From Hungatella effluvii (GTDB taxonomy: Bacteria; Bacillota; Clostridia; Lachnospirales; Lachnospiraceae): a stretch of DNA of 46,911 nucleotides. A program made the translations under genes and the position numbers. Location of the stretch: positions 1-46,911 of the forward strand of contig NZ_QJKD01000028.1 in the NCBI RefSeq assembly GCF_003201875.1. The letters are read 5' to 3'. The notes under the pieces are model-generated. The model saw only the letters and a list, made by a program, of their open reading frames with translations. It searched no databases and was not told where the DNA came from. Positions 23,553 through 31,707 of the stretch are shown piece after piece; the stretch's first letter is position 1; each line of letters starts with the position of its first letter.

Positions 23553-23629
23553 TACGGAAGCAATAGCGGACAGCTCAGAGCGGTGATACGGAAGCAATAG
23601 CGGACAGCTCAGAGCGGTGATACGGAAGC
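23549..23629. repeat. Two and a third copies of a 34-bp tandem repeat
   Basis: The unit begins GTGATACGGAAGCAATAGCG and runs 34 bp. Copies are 23549-23582 and 23583-23616, identical, with a third partial copy from 23617 that leads into the hairpin. The first copy includes the stop of the diguanylate cyclase gene. Confidence 0.85.
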
Positions 23630-23653
23630 GGCGGCGGATGTCTCCGCCGCCGC
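23628..23653. terminator. GC-rich hairpin between convergent genes
   Basis: GCGGCGGCGGA (23628-23638) pairs perfectly with TCCGCCGCCGC (23643-23653). No U-run follows on either strand, so it may act as a bidirectional barrier or 3'-end stabiliser and not as a classical terminator. Confidence 0.55.
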
Positions 23654-23664
23654 TAAAGCATTCG

Positions 23665-25845
23665 TCAGGCCAACTGTATGCTGCTGTGATAAATATAACT
23701 TCCGGCACTCACGAGGAAGGTTTTTCCGTCTATCACAACTTCCGCGTCTACCGGTGTTGTGATTTCATAGCGCCAGAGCGAATCCTGCTTCTTCCATCGG
23801 GAGATAATCCGGCCATGCCTCGTGTCGAGAGAGGCCTCAAGCCAGTCGAGACGTGCATCGGGGGCGGGGGCGATCCGGACTTTACTGTATCCCGGATATC
23901 CCTCTGCCGGGGTAATTCCCGCCGCGCAGCAGTATACCCAGTCCGCCACAGCCCCGTAGGCATAGTGATTGAAGGAATTCATGTTTCTGCTCCAGAAATC
24001 CCCGTTTTCCATAATTCCATCCCAGTGTTCCCAGACGGTGGTGGCCCCCTTTGTTACCGGATACAGCCAGGACGGATACTGTTCACGCAGCAGAAGGGAG
24101 TAAGCCAGATCCGTGTGGCCGTAATCGCTTAGCACGTGCAGCAGGTAGGGCGTTCCGACGAAGCCTGTCTGGAGCTTTGTTCCGCATTCTTTTATCATCA
24201 GCGCAAGCTGATCCGCCGCAGCCTGGCAGTCTTCGGCCAGATGAAAATGGGCGGCAAGGACACATTCTGTCTGCGTCGTGTAAGTCGGATAGGCCCTGCG
24301 GAACGCGGATACAATGTTATGAAGGAGCGCTTCATACGCTGCCATGTCTTTTCCCAGAACGAGTCCGGCCTTAATTACCAGAGAAGCCGAATGCGCGTAA
24401 AATGCGGAGGCAATGAAGTCTTCTCTGGACGAACCCTTATAGCTGCCGGATGGGGCATCGAGCCCCAGCCAGTCCCCGTAATGGACACCGCCGGTCCACA
24501 GATATTCCGTGGTGGTATGCGCTGTGATATAATCTACCCATTTTCTCATAGACTCAAACTGGCGGGAGAGAATCTCTGAATTTCCATATGCCAGATATAC
24601 TGCCCACGGACAGATCGCAGCTGCGTCACCCCAGGCGGCGCTGGCAGGCTGTTTCTTTAGCAGATCCGGGATTACATGGCCCACATAGCCATCCTCTCCC
24701 TGGTCGGCAGCCAGATCAGCCAGCCATTTTGTGAAGAATTTTTCGGTATCATAGTTCAGGCATGCGGTGCGCACAAATACCTGGGCGTCTCCGGTCCAGC
24801 CAAGGCGCTCATCCCTCTGGGGACAGTCGGTAGGGACATCGACAAAATTCCCCTTCTGCCCCCAGATGATGTTGTCAAAGAGACGGTTTAAGAGAGGATT
24901 GGAACAGCTTAAGCGTCCCGTTCGCTTCATCTGGGAGTGGAGGACCACCGCCGTGAAATTTTCTGGTTTCCCCGCACCGGGACCGCCGGGAAATGCATCG
25001 ATCCGAATATAGCGAAAACCAAAAAAGGTCAGGCGCGGCTGGCAGCTCTGTTGTCCATCACGGCAAATACAGCAGTATTCCGCCCTGGCACTGCGGTAAT
25101 TTTCCGTATAAAAACAGCCGTCCTTATCCAGAACTTCTGCGTGGGAAAGCCGGATCTCTTCCCCGGCTTTGGCATTTACACTGATTTCCACGTAACCCGT
25201 GATTTCCTGCCCGAAGTCTGCCACAACTTCGCCTTTGGGAGTCGTAAAGATGCGGACCGCCGCGATCCGTTCCTGCTCGCGGATTTCTTCGCCCTGCTGT
25301 TCGATCAGCGTTTCATATGGCCCATTAAAGGTCTCGGCCGCCACGGAGCATGGAGGGATAAAGGAAGCGTCGTAAATCTCTCCGTCATAGATCTCAGAGA
25401 AGCGGACCGCGCTTTCGGAAACGGACCAGCTTTCATCTGAGACGATGAAGCTGTGCTGTCCGTCCTCATAGGTGATTTCCAACTGTGCCAGCAGCCCCAT
25501 GGGGCGGGCGGCCAGGCCCTTCTGAAAGTCCGATGCGGAAAAGCCGGGCATGGGACTGTGATACCAGCCCTTTCCGACGGTGACAGTCAGATGGTTCTCC
25601 GCCCTGAGTAGATCCGTCACATCATACTCCTGATACTGAAGCCTTTTGTAATAGGTAGTCCAGCCGGGAGCCAGCACAAACTGGCCTATCCTGCGGCCGT
25701 TAAGTGCGGCTTCATATACGCCCAGAGCGGTGATAAAGAGACGGGCCTGTTTTACAGTCCGTGACAGCGCAAAGTCTGTGGAAAATACGGGAGCCGCATT
25801 TCCGAAATCATTGGCCGGCTTGAGCCATTTTGCTTTCCAATCCAT
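23665..25845 (-). CDS. Alpha-L-rhamnosidase, GH78
   Basis: 726 residues, cytoplasmic (no signal peptide). Residues about 25-300 are the N-terminal beta-sandwich domains (ALGVYEAALNGRRIGQFVLA, YDVTDLLRAENHLTVTVGKG). The (alpha/alpha)6 catalytic domain follows with the GH78 hallmark VPTDCPQRDERLGWTGDAQ near residues 336-354, containing the catalytic acidic residues, then ATTVWEHWDGI and NSFNHYAYG toward the end and a C-terminal beta-sandwich. It hydrolyses terminal alpha-L-rhamnose from plant glycosides or rhamnogalacturonan fragments that enter the cell. It is divergent from an AraC regulator with 22-bp tandem repeats between them. RBS AGGAGG precedes ATG 25845. At 726 residues it is at the short end of the family. 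Confidence 0.93.
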   Translation of the reverse strand: MDWKAKWLKPANDFGNAAPVFSTDFALSRTVKQARLFITALGVYEAALNGRRIGQFVLAPGWTTYYKRLQYQEYDVTDLLRAENHLTVTVGKGWYHSPMPGFSASDFQKGLAARPMGLLAQLEITYEDGQHSFIVSDESWSVSESAVRFSEIYDGEIYDASFIPPCSVAAETFNGPYETLIEQQGEEIREQERIAAVRIFTTPKGEVVADFGQEITGYVEISVNAKAGEEIRLSHAEVLDKDGCFYTENYRSARAEYCCICRDGQQSCQPRLTFFGFRYIRIDAFPGGPGAGKPENFTAVVLHSQMKRTGRLSCSNPLLNRLFDNIIWGQKGNFVDVPTDCPQRDERLGWTGDAQVFVRTACLNYDTEKFFTKWLADLAADQGEDGYVGHVIPDLLKKQPASAAWGDAAAICPWAVYLAYGNSEILSRQFESMRKWVDYITAHTTTEYLWTGGVHYGDWLGLDAPSGSYKGSSREDFIASAFYAHSASLVIKAGLVLGKDMAAYEALLHNIVSAFRRAYPTYTTQTECVLAAHFHLAEDCQAAADQLALMIKECGTKLQTGFVGTPYLLHVLSDYGHTDLAYSLLLREQYPSWLYPVTKGATTVWEHWDGIMENGDFWSRNMNSFNHYAYGAVADWVYCCAAGITPAEGYPGYSKVRIAPAPDARLDWLEASLDTRHGRIISRWKKQDSLWRYEITTPVDAEVVIDGKTFLVSAGSYIYHSSIQLA

Positions 25846-25866
25846 AATGAATTCCTCCTGCTCGTG

Positions 25867-25923
25867 TTTGTCTTGACTTCCAGAATACTTTGTCTTGACT
25901 TCTAGGATACCAGATTGTAATAT
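25867..25923 (+). promoter_or_regulatory. Tandem 22-bp repeats and the araC-side promoter
   Basis: Two adjacent 22-bp units (25867-25888 and 25889-25910), each TTTGTCTTGACTTC.AG.ATAC, differ at two positions. The second supplies the -35 TTGACT (25895-25900), with a 17-bp spacer and TAATAT (25918-25923) as the -10. Directly repeated half-sites beside the -35 are typical of AraC-type operators. Confidence 0.65.
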
Positions 25924-25973
25924 GAATAAAAAGAACTGTTTTGGACTAAAAAGGGGGGTGAATTTAACCTGTT

Positions 25974-26879
25974 ATGAGAGATAGGAATACGATTGAGCTG
26001 AAGGGACTTACAATGGAGCGTGAGGACAAGATCGTGGTAATGCCTTTCTGCCAGCAGGACGTGGAGATGCATGACCATGATTTTTTTGAACTGGCCTATA
26101 TTACAGGAGGCAGCGCGCTGCATACGATCAGTGATGCGGACGGAGAGGTGAGATCCGGTGAGGTGAAGGCCGGAGACTATTTTATAATCGATTACGGCAG
26201 CAGGCACAGCTACAGGGAATGCAGGGATTTTACTCTGATTAACTGCCTGTTTCTGCCCGAGATGATTGACGATACACTGGCGGACTGCCGGTCTTTTGAA
26301 GAAGTACTGCGGGTGTCTCTGATCCGTTACTATAAATGGTGCTTCGGGCAGACCTCCGCGAATCGGGTGTTCCATGATGAGGAGGGGCGTATTCTGCCTC
26401 TGATCCTGGGAATTCAGGAGGAATACCAGGAGAAAAAAGTGGGATACACAGAGGTATTTCGGTGCCGGCTGACCGAGATTCTGATTCTGACCATACGGAA
26501 AATCATCTGTGACAGCAAAAAGGATGACAGGGAGATACAGCCGCGGAGCACGGCGGTGCTGGAAGCGATCCGGTATCTGGATAAAAATTACAGGGAAAGG
26601 GCCGTACTGAAGCAATTTTGCCGGGAATACCATTACAGCCAGCAGTATATCAGCCGGAAATTTCGTCAGGAGACGGAAATGACCGCGCTGGAATACCTGC
26701 AGAAGATCCGGATTGAGAAGTGCTGTGAGCTGCTGGCTGGCAGTGATCTGTGTATTCAGGAGGCAGCGCGGTCTGTAGGGTATGAGGATGTAAAATTTTT
26801 CTGTACGCTGTTTAAAAGGACCTTGAACATGACGCCTGGGGAGTACAGGAAAACTGCTGCCGCTGCCATGCAGTACTGA
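25974..26879 (+). CDS. AraC family transcriptional regulator
   Basis: 301 residues. The N-terminal cupin-like sensing domain (about 25-100) has MHDHDFFELAYITGGSALHT and DYFIIDYGSRHSY. The C-terminal pair of helix-turn-helices (about 195-298) has VLKQFCREYHYSQQYISRKF and IQEAARSVGYEDVKFFCTLF followed by FKRTLNMTPGEYRK. It is divergent from the GH78 gene and should activate it on sensing rhamnose or a rhamnoside. The RBS AAGGGGGG (25951-25958) is about 15 nt from ATG 25974, longer than ideal, and there is no better in-frame start, so translation may be weak. Confidence 0.9.
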   Translation: MRDRNTIELKGLTMEREDKIVVMPFCQQDVEMHDHDFFELAYITGGSALHTISDADGEVRSGEVKAGDYFIIDYGSRHSYRECRDFTLINCLFLPEMIDDTLADCRSFEEVLRVSLIRYYKWCFGQTSANRVFHDEEGRILPLILGIQEEYQEKKVGYTEVFRCRLTEILILTIRKIICDSKKDDREIQPRSTAVLEAIRYLDKNYRERAVLKQFCREYHYSQQYISRKFRQETEMTALEYLQKIRIEKCCELLAGSDLCIQEAARSVGYEDVKFFCTLFKRTLNMTPGEYRKTAAAAMQY

Positions 26880-26942
26880 TTTTACGGTTTGATTCCCTGC
26901 CGCCGGTGCCGCATTCGGCTGCCGGATTTGTTTGTTATTTTG

Positions 26943-26971
26943 TTGACAATCTATAAATGCCATTATATAAT
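26943..26971 (+). promoter_or_regulatory. Consensus sigma-A promoter TTGACA-N17-TATAAT
   Basis: TTGACA (26943-26948), exact 17-bp spacer, TATAAT (26966-26971). It is a perfect match to consensus, yet the transcript would meet a terminator-like hairpin within about 10 nt of its start. Confidence 0.9.
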
Positions 26972-26980
26972 TGAAGCAGC

Positions 26981-27029
26981 AAAGGGGCTTGGGGGGACGT
27001 TTACGTCCTTTATGGCCTCTTTTTTTATT
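26981..27029 (+). terminator. Terminator-like leader hairpin upstream of the OYE gene
   Basis: AAAGGGGCT pairs with GGCCTCTTT using two G-U pairs, and GGACG-TTTA-CGTCC forms the top. The stem is followed directly by a run of T (27019-27027). It lies immediately after the consensus promoter and 37 nt before the start codon, so it could be an attenuator, or the end of a very short RNA. Confidence 0.65.
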
Positions 27030-27065
27030 ACATAACTGAGTTTGAAAATTGAAAGGAGAGCAAAG

Positions 27066-29039
27066 ATGAAGTACCCACGGTTATTTTCAGAAGGAAGTAT
27101 TGGAAACGTAAAAATCAGGAACCGGATTGTAATGTGTGCCCTGGCGATGGGAGTGTCGGACGACAGGCAGTGTATTGGTGAAGATTTTCTGGCCTATCTG
27201 ATGGAACGGGCGAGAGGCGGAGTCGGCCTTATCGTCCTGGAGAATACCAGGGTTGATGATGAGCACGGTGTGGCGGCGCCCTGGCAGGCCAGTGTTGCCA
27301 GAGATGAACAGATCGCACCTATGGCAGCAGCGGTGAAAGCGCTGCATGAGGAAGGCGTTAAAGTTTTTGCACAGCTTCATCATCCAGGCAGAGAGACCTT
27401 CTCCAACTTAAACGGAAACGTCCCTGTCTGGTCATCCTCCAACAGGCCCTGCGGAGTCTGTCAGCAGGAAACTCATGAGATGACAACAAAGGAAGCGGAA
27501 AGCGTTATTCAAAAATTCGTTGCTGGCGCGGTGAGAGCGAAAAAATCGGGAGTAGATGGGATTGAACTGCACGGTGCCCATGGCTATTTGATTTCCCAGT
27601 TTCTGAGTCCCTACACCAACCAGAGAACGGACCGGTTCGGCGGTTCCTTTGAGAACAGGCTGCAGTTTGTGAAAGAAATTATCGAGGGGATCCGTCGGGA
27701 ATGCGGCGCAGACTTTACGCTGGGAATCCGGCTGACTGTCGATGAATTGCTGGCGCCCAATGGCGTACAGGAGTATCTGACCCTGGAGAAAGGTGTCAAA
27801 GTCTGCAGGGAACTGGAAAAAATGGGTCTGGATTTTATCAATGTATCCAATGGAATCTACGAATCCTTTAATTCCCTGTCGGAGCCAACCACCTACCCGC
27901 AGGGCTGCCGGACGCAGAGAATCCTGGCTGTGAAAAAAGCTGTAAGCATTCCAGTTATCGCCGTGAACATGGTGAAGGAACCCTGGTTTGCGGAGAAGAT
28001 GCTGGAAGAGGAGATGGTCGATTTTGTCGGACTTGGCCGTGCCGTTGTGGCAGATCCAGAATGGCCATTAAAGGCAGTGCAAGAGCGCGAAGATGAGATA
28101 AACCGCTGTATTTCCTGTACGTTTTGTTTTGAGACTCTCGTCAGTGATACAATTGCCGGGAAGGGGCCTGTCAAATGTGCGGTGAACCCCAGGGCAGGCA
28201 GAGAGTGTAAATATCCGGCTCATGAGAAAGACGGCGCGGGAAGAACGGTTGTGGTTGTGGGAGCCGGAGTCGGTGGCCTGGAAGCGGCGCGCGTGCTGGG
28301 AGAGAGAGGCTTTCACGTTGTTGTATTGGAAAAGGAAGGCCGTGCAGGCGGCCAGATCAACATTGCGGACCGCCCGCCTCATAAAGAGAAGATGGACTGG
28401 ATCGTGGAATATGAGCTGTCGCAGCTTAAGAAATATGATGTACAGATTCTCATAAATACGGAGGCGGATGCCGGCCGGATTGCCTCCTATGCTCCTTACG
28501 CTATTGTACTGGCTACAGGAGGCACACCCATCAAGCCGTCCTCCATCCCCGGCTCTGATCTGGAGAATGCGGTCACCTTCAAAGAGGTGCTTTGCGACGA
28601 AAAGGTGCTGGAAGGCCGGAAAGTAACCGTGATCGGCTCCGGAGCCACCGGACTGGAAACCGCGGAATTTCTGTGTGCCAGGGGCAATGAGGTGACTATT
28701 GTGGAGATGCTGGATTCCATTGGACAGGGCGTCTACGTCCAGCACTATCTGGATGCTATGGACAAACTTTCTAAGTATGATATTACATACAAACCAAAGA
28801 CCAGACTGGCAGAGATTAAGAAGGATGCGGCCGTTCTGGAACATTTGGAGGACGGCACTTTCGAAGAGTATCCTTCCGATTACGTAGTTCTTGCCATGGG
28901 CATAAGATCTGTCAATCCCCTGGAACAGGCGTGTAAAGAAATCTGTGATAAGGTAATCGTCGCAGGAGATGCGAAACAGGTTGGAAGAATTGAAGGAGCC
29001 GTAAGAAGTGGATTTGAAGCGGCTTATACATTGCAGTAA
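27066..29039 (+). CDS. NADH:flavin oxidoreductase / enoate reductase, OYE barrel with 4Fe-4S and FAD domains
   Basis: 657 residues, the 2,4-dienoyl-CoA reductase / BaiCD / FldZ architecture. Residues about 1-345 are the FMN TIM barrel (VFAQLHHPGRE, DGIELHGAHGYLISQFLSPY, NQRTDRFGGSFENR). Cysteines in CISCTFC plus a later C before AVNP hold the 4Fe-4S cluster. Residues about 390-655 are a two-dinucleotide fold FAD/NAD(P) domain (VVVVGAGVGGLEAARVL, VTVIGSGATGLETAEFL). The enzyme should move electrons from NAD(P)H to a C=C bond of an enoate or similar substrate; the substrate is not readable. I chose ATG 27066 (RBS GAAAGGAGAG) over the in-frame TTG at 27042, which would lie before the RBS. The downstream cupin is 85 bp away. 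Confidence 0.92.
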   Translation: MKYPRLFSEGSIGNVKIRNRIVMCALAMGVSDDRQCIGEDFLAYLMERARGGVGLIVLENTRVDDEHGVAAPWQASVARDEQIAPMAAAVKALHEEGVKVFAQLHHPGRETFSNLNGNVPVWSSSNRPCGVCQQETHEMTTKEAESVIQKFVAGAVRAKKSGVDGIELHGAHGYLISQFLSPYTNQRTDRFGGSFENRLQFVKEIIEGIRRECGADFTLGIRLTVDELLAPNGVQEYLTLEKGVKVCRELEKMGLDFINVSNGIYESFNSLSEPTTYPQGCRTQRILAVKKAVSIPVIAVNMVKEPWFAEKMLEEEMVDFVGLGRAVVADPEWPLKAVQEREDEINRCISCTFCFETLVSDTIAGKGPVKCAVNPRAGRECKYPAHEKDGAGRTVVVVGAGVGGLEAARVLGERGFHVVVLEKEGRAGGQINIADRPPHKEKMDWIVEYELSQLKKYDVQILINTEADAGRIASYAPYAIVLATGGTPIKPSSIPGSDLENAVTFKEVLCDEKVLEGRKVTVIGSGATGLETAEFLCARGNEVTIVEMLDSIGQGVYVQHYLDAMDKLSKYDITYKPKTRLAEIKKDAAVLEHLEDGTFEEYPSDYVVLAMGIRSVNPLEQACKEICDKVIVAGDAKQVGRIEGAVRSGFEAAYTLQ

Positions 29040-29124
29040 AAAAGCTGTCTGCGTCAGCAGAATCAGGTGGACCGGAAGTTCGGCAGGCTTCTGGAATAAA
29101 AATGATGAAAGCGAGGAACGGAAG

Positions 29125-29451
29125 ATGACAATAGAAAAAATCGAGAATATGTGCGGCGGAGAGGGCTGTGTCGTGATTAAGCACATTTTAGGAAAAGAGG
29201 AGTTAAACGGGAAATGCGGTTTATATGCAGAGGTCACAATCGGGAAAGGATGTTCTCTCGGTTACCATGAACATCACGGAGAAAGCGAAACATACTATAT
29301 TCTGTCGGGAAAAGGAGATTATAACGATAATGGCGCAATACGTCCGGTAACTGCCGGTGATGTGACGTTTACTCCATCGGGCAGAGGGCATGGATTGGTG
29401 AATACAGGAGATGACGATCTGATCTTTATGGCATTGATTATCTTGGATTAA
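29125..29451 (+). CDS. Cupin domain protein
   Basis: 108 residues, a single small beta-barrel. Cupin motif 1 is GYHEHHGESETYYILSGKG with the His-His-Glu metal ligands, and motif 2 is FTPSGRGHGLVN with the final His. The start ATG 29125 follows GAGGAACGG. The longer in-frame reading back to 29008 lies over the end of the previous gene and does not look like cupin sequence. It stands 85 bp after the OYE-type reductase, so co-transcription is likely and it may act on or sense the same compound. The metal and substrate are not determinable. Confidence 0.85.
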   Translation: MTIEKIENMCGGEGCVVIKHILGKEELNGKCGLYAEVTIGKGCSLGYHEHHGESETYYILSGKGDYNDNGAIRPVTAGDVTFTPSGRGHGLVNTGDDDLIFMALIILD

Positions 29452-29526
29452 GGCTAAAGAGGCGGTGTGTTAAACTCTGAAAACTTATAGAGTGTGCAGA
29501 AAAAAATGATGTCACCGCAGTATAAG

Positions 29527-29575
29527 ACCGATGGCCGCATCCCTCAAATAAAAATTGAGGGTTGCGGCCATCGGT
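29527..29575. terminator. 21-bp stem hairpin between cupin gene and methyltransferase remnant
   Basis: The arms 29527-29547 and 29555-29575 pair along 21 bp with one mismatch around a 7-nt A-rich loop. The stem is very GC-rich at its base (ACCGATGGCCGC). There is no U-run, so it is a bidirectional barrier or a remnant of a small palindromic element. Confidence 0.55.
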
Positions 29576-29608
29576 AAATTATAAATTTAACATGGAATAA
29601 CTGGAACA

Positions 29609-30134
29609 TCATGCTGTCAAAATAATAAGTCCATGCAGCCCATACCCCAGGATATACTTATATTCACAAGTCTCCAAATGCAGTTTCATATACTGATCAA
29701 AGCTCTCCTTTGTTAAATTATTCAGCTGTTCCCCTCTCATATAAGCCGTGCCGTCTGATGTCAGGTGATGAAGAATTTTGAGCTGATGGTCATGCGCAGT
29801 CTTTTCAATCTCTTCCGGCAGCAAATAGGTAAAAGGATCGTCCTCACCTCTGGTGCTGTAGAATTTTAACACATCCTCCATATTCTCCAGTTTGACGTTA
29901 AGGTTTAGATGTAATGCTGCCATGAAATTAATATAGGCAAGCATTTCCCCTTCTGGCCAGTTCGAAGGCGTAATTCCCGGTTCCCGCGCAGCCATCAAAT
30001 ATCCTGCTGTGAGGGGGAAGGACACGATTAAAATAGTACAGGGTAGTCAGCCATTCAACCTGGTGACTGTAATTGCGAAACAGCCTTCCGTCTTCATCGT
30101 AATGGTTGTAATAGTTGATGATGTTTTTCTCCAT
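29609..30134 (-). pseudogene. Class I SAM-dependent methyltransferase, internal deletion and frameshift
   Basis: The first ~62 codons (from ATG 30134) are a good methyltransferase beginning, NYYNHYDEDGRLFRNYSHQV and RIFDGCAGTGNYAFELARRG, the latter being the SAM-binding motif I. The expected middle (the acidic strand end and motif II, about 90 residues) is absent. The sequence passes within a few bases to AYINFMAALHLNLNV in another frame, and from there the normal C-terminal part (EDDPFTYLLPEEIEKTAHD, HHLTSDGTAYMRGEQLN, ILGYGLHGLIIL) continues to the stop at 29609. A single deletion that removed a length not divisible by three explains the whole. Neither piece can be an active enzyme. Confidence 0.8.
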
Positions 30135-30255
30135 AATGCACCTCCGGAACGATTAATTGGCATATCTGCCAGCGTTTCCAACAGCCTGCATTTTACCATG
30201 TACAAATAAGTCCGTCTATTCCTTAATTGCACTGATTACAACCATCCATTCCTTT

Positions 30256-30675
30256 TCACACCAGTTTCTGAGGCGATTTGATTAAATCCTCCAGCGTAAT
30301 CCCATCCAGATACTCATTAATGATCGTATCCAGTTTCTGCCATACAGGCCGCGTCAGGCAGCATTCAAGCCGGGAGCATTCCGAATAGGATTCCTCCACG
30401 CAGGCGACTGGGGCCAGACTTCCCTCTGTCAGACGCAGAATCTCGCCCAGAGTGTATTCGCCGGGCTCTTTCGTCAGGCGGTAACCGCCGCCTTTTCCGC
30501 GCAGGCCGGCCAGAAGCTGATTCTGAACGAGTACCTTTATGATAATCTCCAGATATTTCTCGGAAATGTCCTGACGGTTCGCAATTTCTTTCAGAGGAAC
30601 GTATCTGTCGGTGTTCTGCTGTGCCAGATCCAGCATAACCCGCAGCGCGTAACGTCCTCTCGTTGAAATCATCAT
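30256..30675 (-). CDS. Rrf2 family transcriptional regulator (IscR-like)
   Basis: 139 residues. Winged helix with STRGRYALRVMLDLAQQ and EIANRQDISEKYLEIIIKVL, then LRGKGGGYRLTKEPGEYTLG, the diagnostic Rrf2 wing. The cluster-ligand cysteines are C92, C100 and C105/C106, close to the C92/C98/C104 set of IscR, so it probably binds a 2Fe-2S cluster. It is divergent from the suf operon. Three inverted repeats with CC...GG arms lie in the intergenic region, one on its own -10 box. It should repress or activate suf according to iron-sulfur demand and control itself. Confidence 0.92.
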   Translation of the reverse strand: MMISTRGRYALRVMLDLAQQNTDRYVPLKEIANRQDISEKYLEIIIKVLVQNQLLAGLRGKGGGYRLTKEPGEYTLGEILRLTEGSLAPVACVEESYSECSRLECCLTRPVWQKLDTIINEYLDGITLEDLIKSPQKLV

Positions 30676-30726
30676 TTGACACTCCTCCCTTCCGCAATAC
30701 CAGTACCGGGCGGCACTGGTTATATA

Positions 30727-30842
30727 ATCCTATTATACAACAAGGTAAATAGGATAATCAATAGCAAATATAGTTATAAACCTATTGACAAAGTAGGTTT
30801 ATGATATTATGATGAATATAACCAAGTGAGTAAGTAGGTTAT
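30727..30842. promoter_or_regulatory. suf/Rrf2 divergent control region with three inverted repeats
   Basis: ATCCTATT-N13-AATAGGAT (30727-30755), TAAACCTA-N9-TAGGTTTA (30777-30801) and ATAACC-N13-GGTTAT (30818-30842). The first covers the minus-strand -10 of the regulator (TATAAT, 30737-30732, with TTGATT 18 bp upstream). The second covers the suf -35. The third lies over the suf transcription start. All three are candidate Rrf2 sites. Confidence 0.6.
30785..30813 (+). promoter_or_regulatory. suf operon promoter
   Basis: TTGACA (30785-30790), 17-bp spacer, TATGAT (30808-30813). The -35 is embedded in the TAAACCTA...TAGGTTTA inverted repeat. Confidence 0.8.
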
Positions 30843-30880
30843 TGAGCGAAAAGCCTTTTTCAGGCGGAATGGAGGACTAT

Positions 30881-31636
30881 ATGTCAAAACAATTGCTGGA
30901 AGTAAATGGATTATCAGTCAATGTGGAAGATAAAGAGATTTTGCATGGAATTAATATGGAGATTAAAAAGGGGGAGACTCACGTGCTGATGGGGCCGAAC
31001 GGAGCGGGTAAGTCCACGCTGGGTTACGCACTGATGGGGAATCCGCGCTATGAAGTGACGAAAGGAGATATCTGGTTTCAGGGGAAGCGGATAAACGAAG
31101 AGCCGGCCGATAAACGGGCTAAGGCAGGAATGTTTCTTTCCTTCCAGAATCCGCTGGAGGTTCCGGGCCTTCCGCTGGGCACATTTATACGCAGTGCTGT
31201 GGAACAGCGCAGGGGCGCCAGAGTGCGGCTGTGGGATTTCCGCAAGGAGCTGGAGAAGGCCATGGAACTGCTACAGATGGACCGGGCATATGGAGACCGC
31301 GATTTAAATGCAGGGTTTTCCGGCGGTGAGAAAAAGAAAGCAGAGATTCTTCAGCTTCTGCTCTTAAAGCCCAGTCTGGCCATACTGGATGAGACGGATT
31401 CCGGTCTGGACGTGGACGCGGTCCGAACCGTGTCTCAGGGCGTGGAAGAGTACCAGAAGAGCCGGGACGGAGGTCTTCTGATTATCACCCACAGCACCCG
31501 GATTTTGGAGTCTCTGCGTGTGGACAAAACCCACATTATGGTAGACGGCAGAATCGTGAAGACAGGGGACGGTTCCCTGGTGGAACAGATTAACGAACAT
31601 GGGTTTGAACAATATTTGGATCAGGCGGGCTGTTAG
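30881..31636 (+). CDS. sufC: SufC, Fe-S assembly ATPase
   Basis: 251 residues, an ABC ATPase of the SufC type: Walker A GPNGAGKST (38-46), Q-loop LSFQNPLEVPGLP, signature FSGGEKKKAEILQ, Walker B LAILDETDSGLDVDA, and H-loop IITHSTR. It powers the SufBCD scaffold on which iron-sulfur clusters are built in the cytoplasm. I place the start at ATG 30881, which has GGAGG at 30871-30875 with ideal spacing; the in-frame ATG 30869 and TTG 30842 lie before or on the RBS. It is first in the operon sufC-sufB-sufD-sufS-sufU. Confidence 0.96.
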   Translation: MSKQLLEVNGLSVNVEDKEILHGINMEIKKGETHVLMGPNGAGKSTLGYALMGNPRYEVTKGDIWFQGKRINEEPADKRAKAGMFLSFQNPLEVPGLPLGTFIRSAVEQRRGARVRLWDFRKELEKAMELLQMDRAYGDRDLNAGFSGGEKKKAEILQLLLLKPSLAILDETDSGLDVDAVRTVSQGVEEYQKSRDGGLLIITHSTRILESLRVDKTHIMVDGRIVKTGDGSLVEQINEHGFEQYLDQAGC

Positions 31637-31707
31637 AGAGAGTTTGACGAAAAGCAATTTTTCAGATACACTCCAGTCCGCGCATCCGGAAAGGATGGAA
31701 GACAGAG

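Noticed and set aside
23549..23629. CRISPR-like array
   Set aside because: The 34-bp units are directly adjacent with no spacers, so it is a simple tandem repeat.
23617..25850. Several long open frames on the + strand across the rhamnosidase gene
   Set aside because: They are shadows of the minus-strand GH78 frame, which has strong family motifs throughout.
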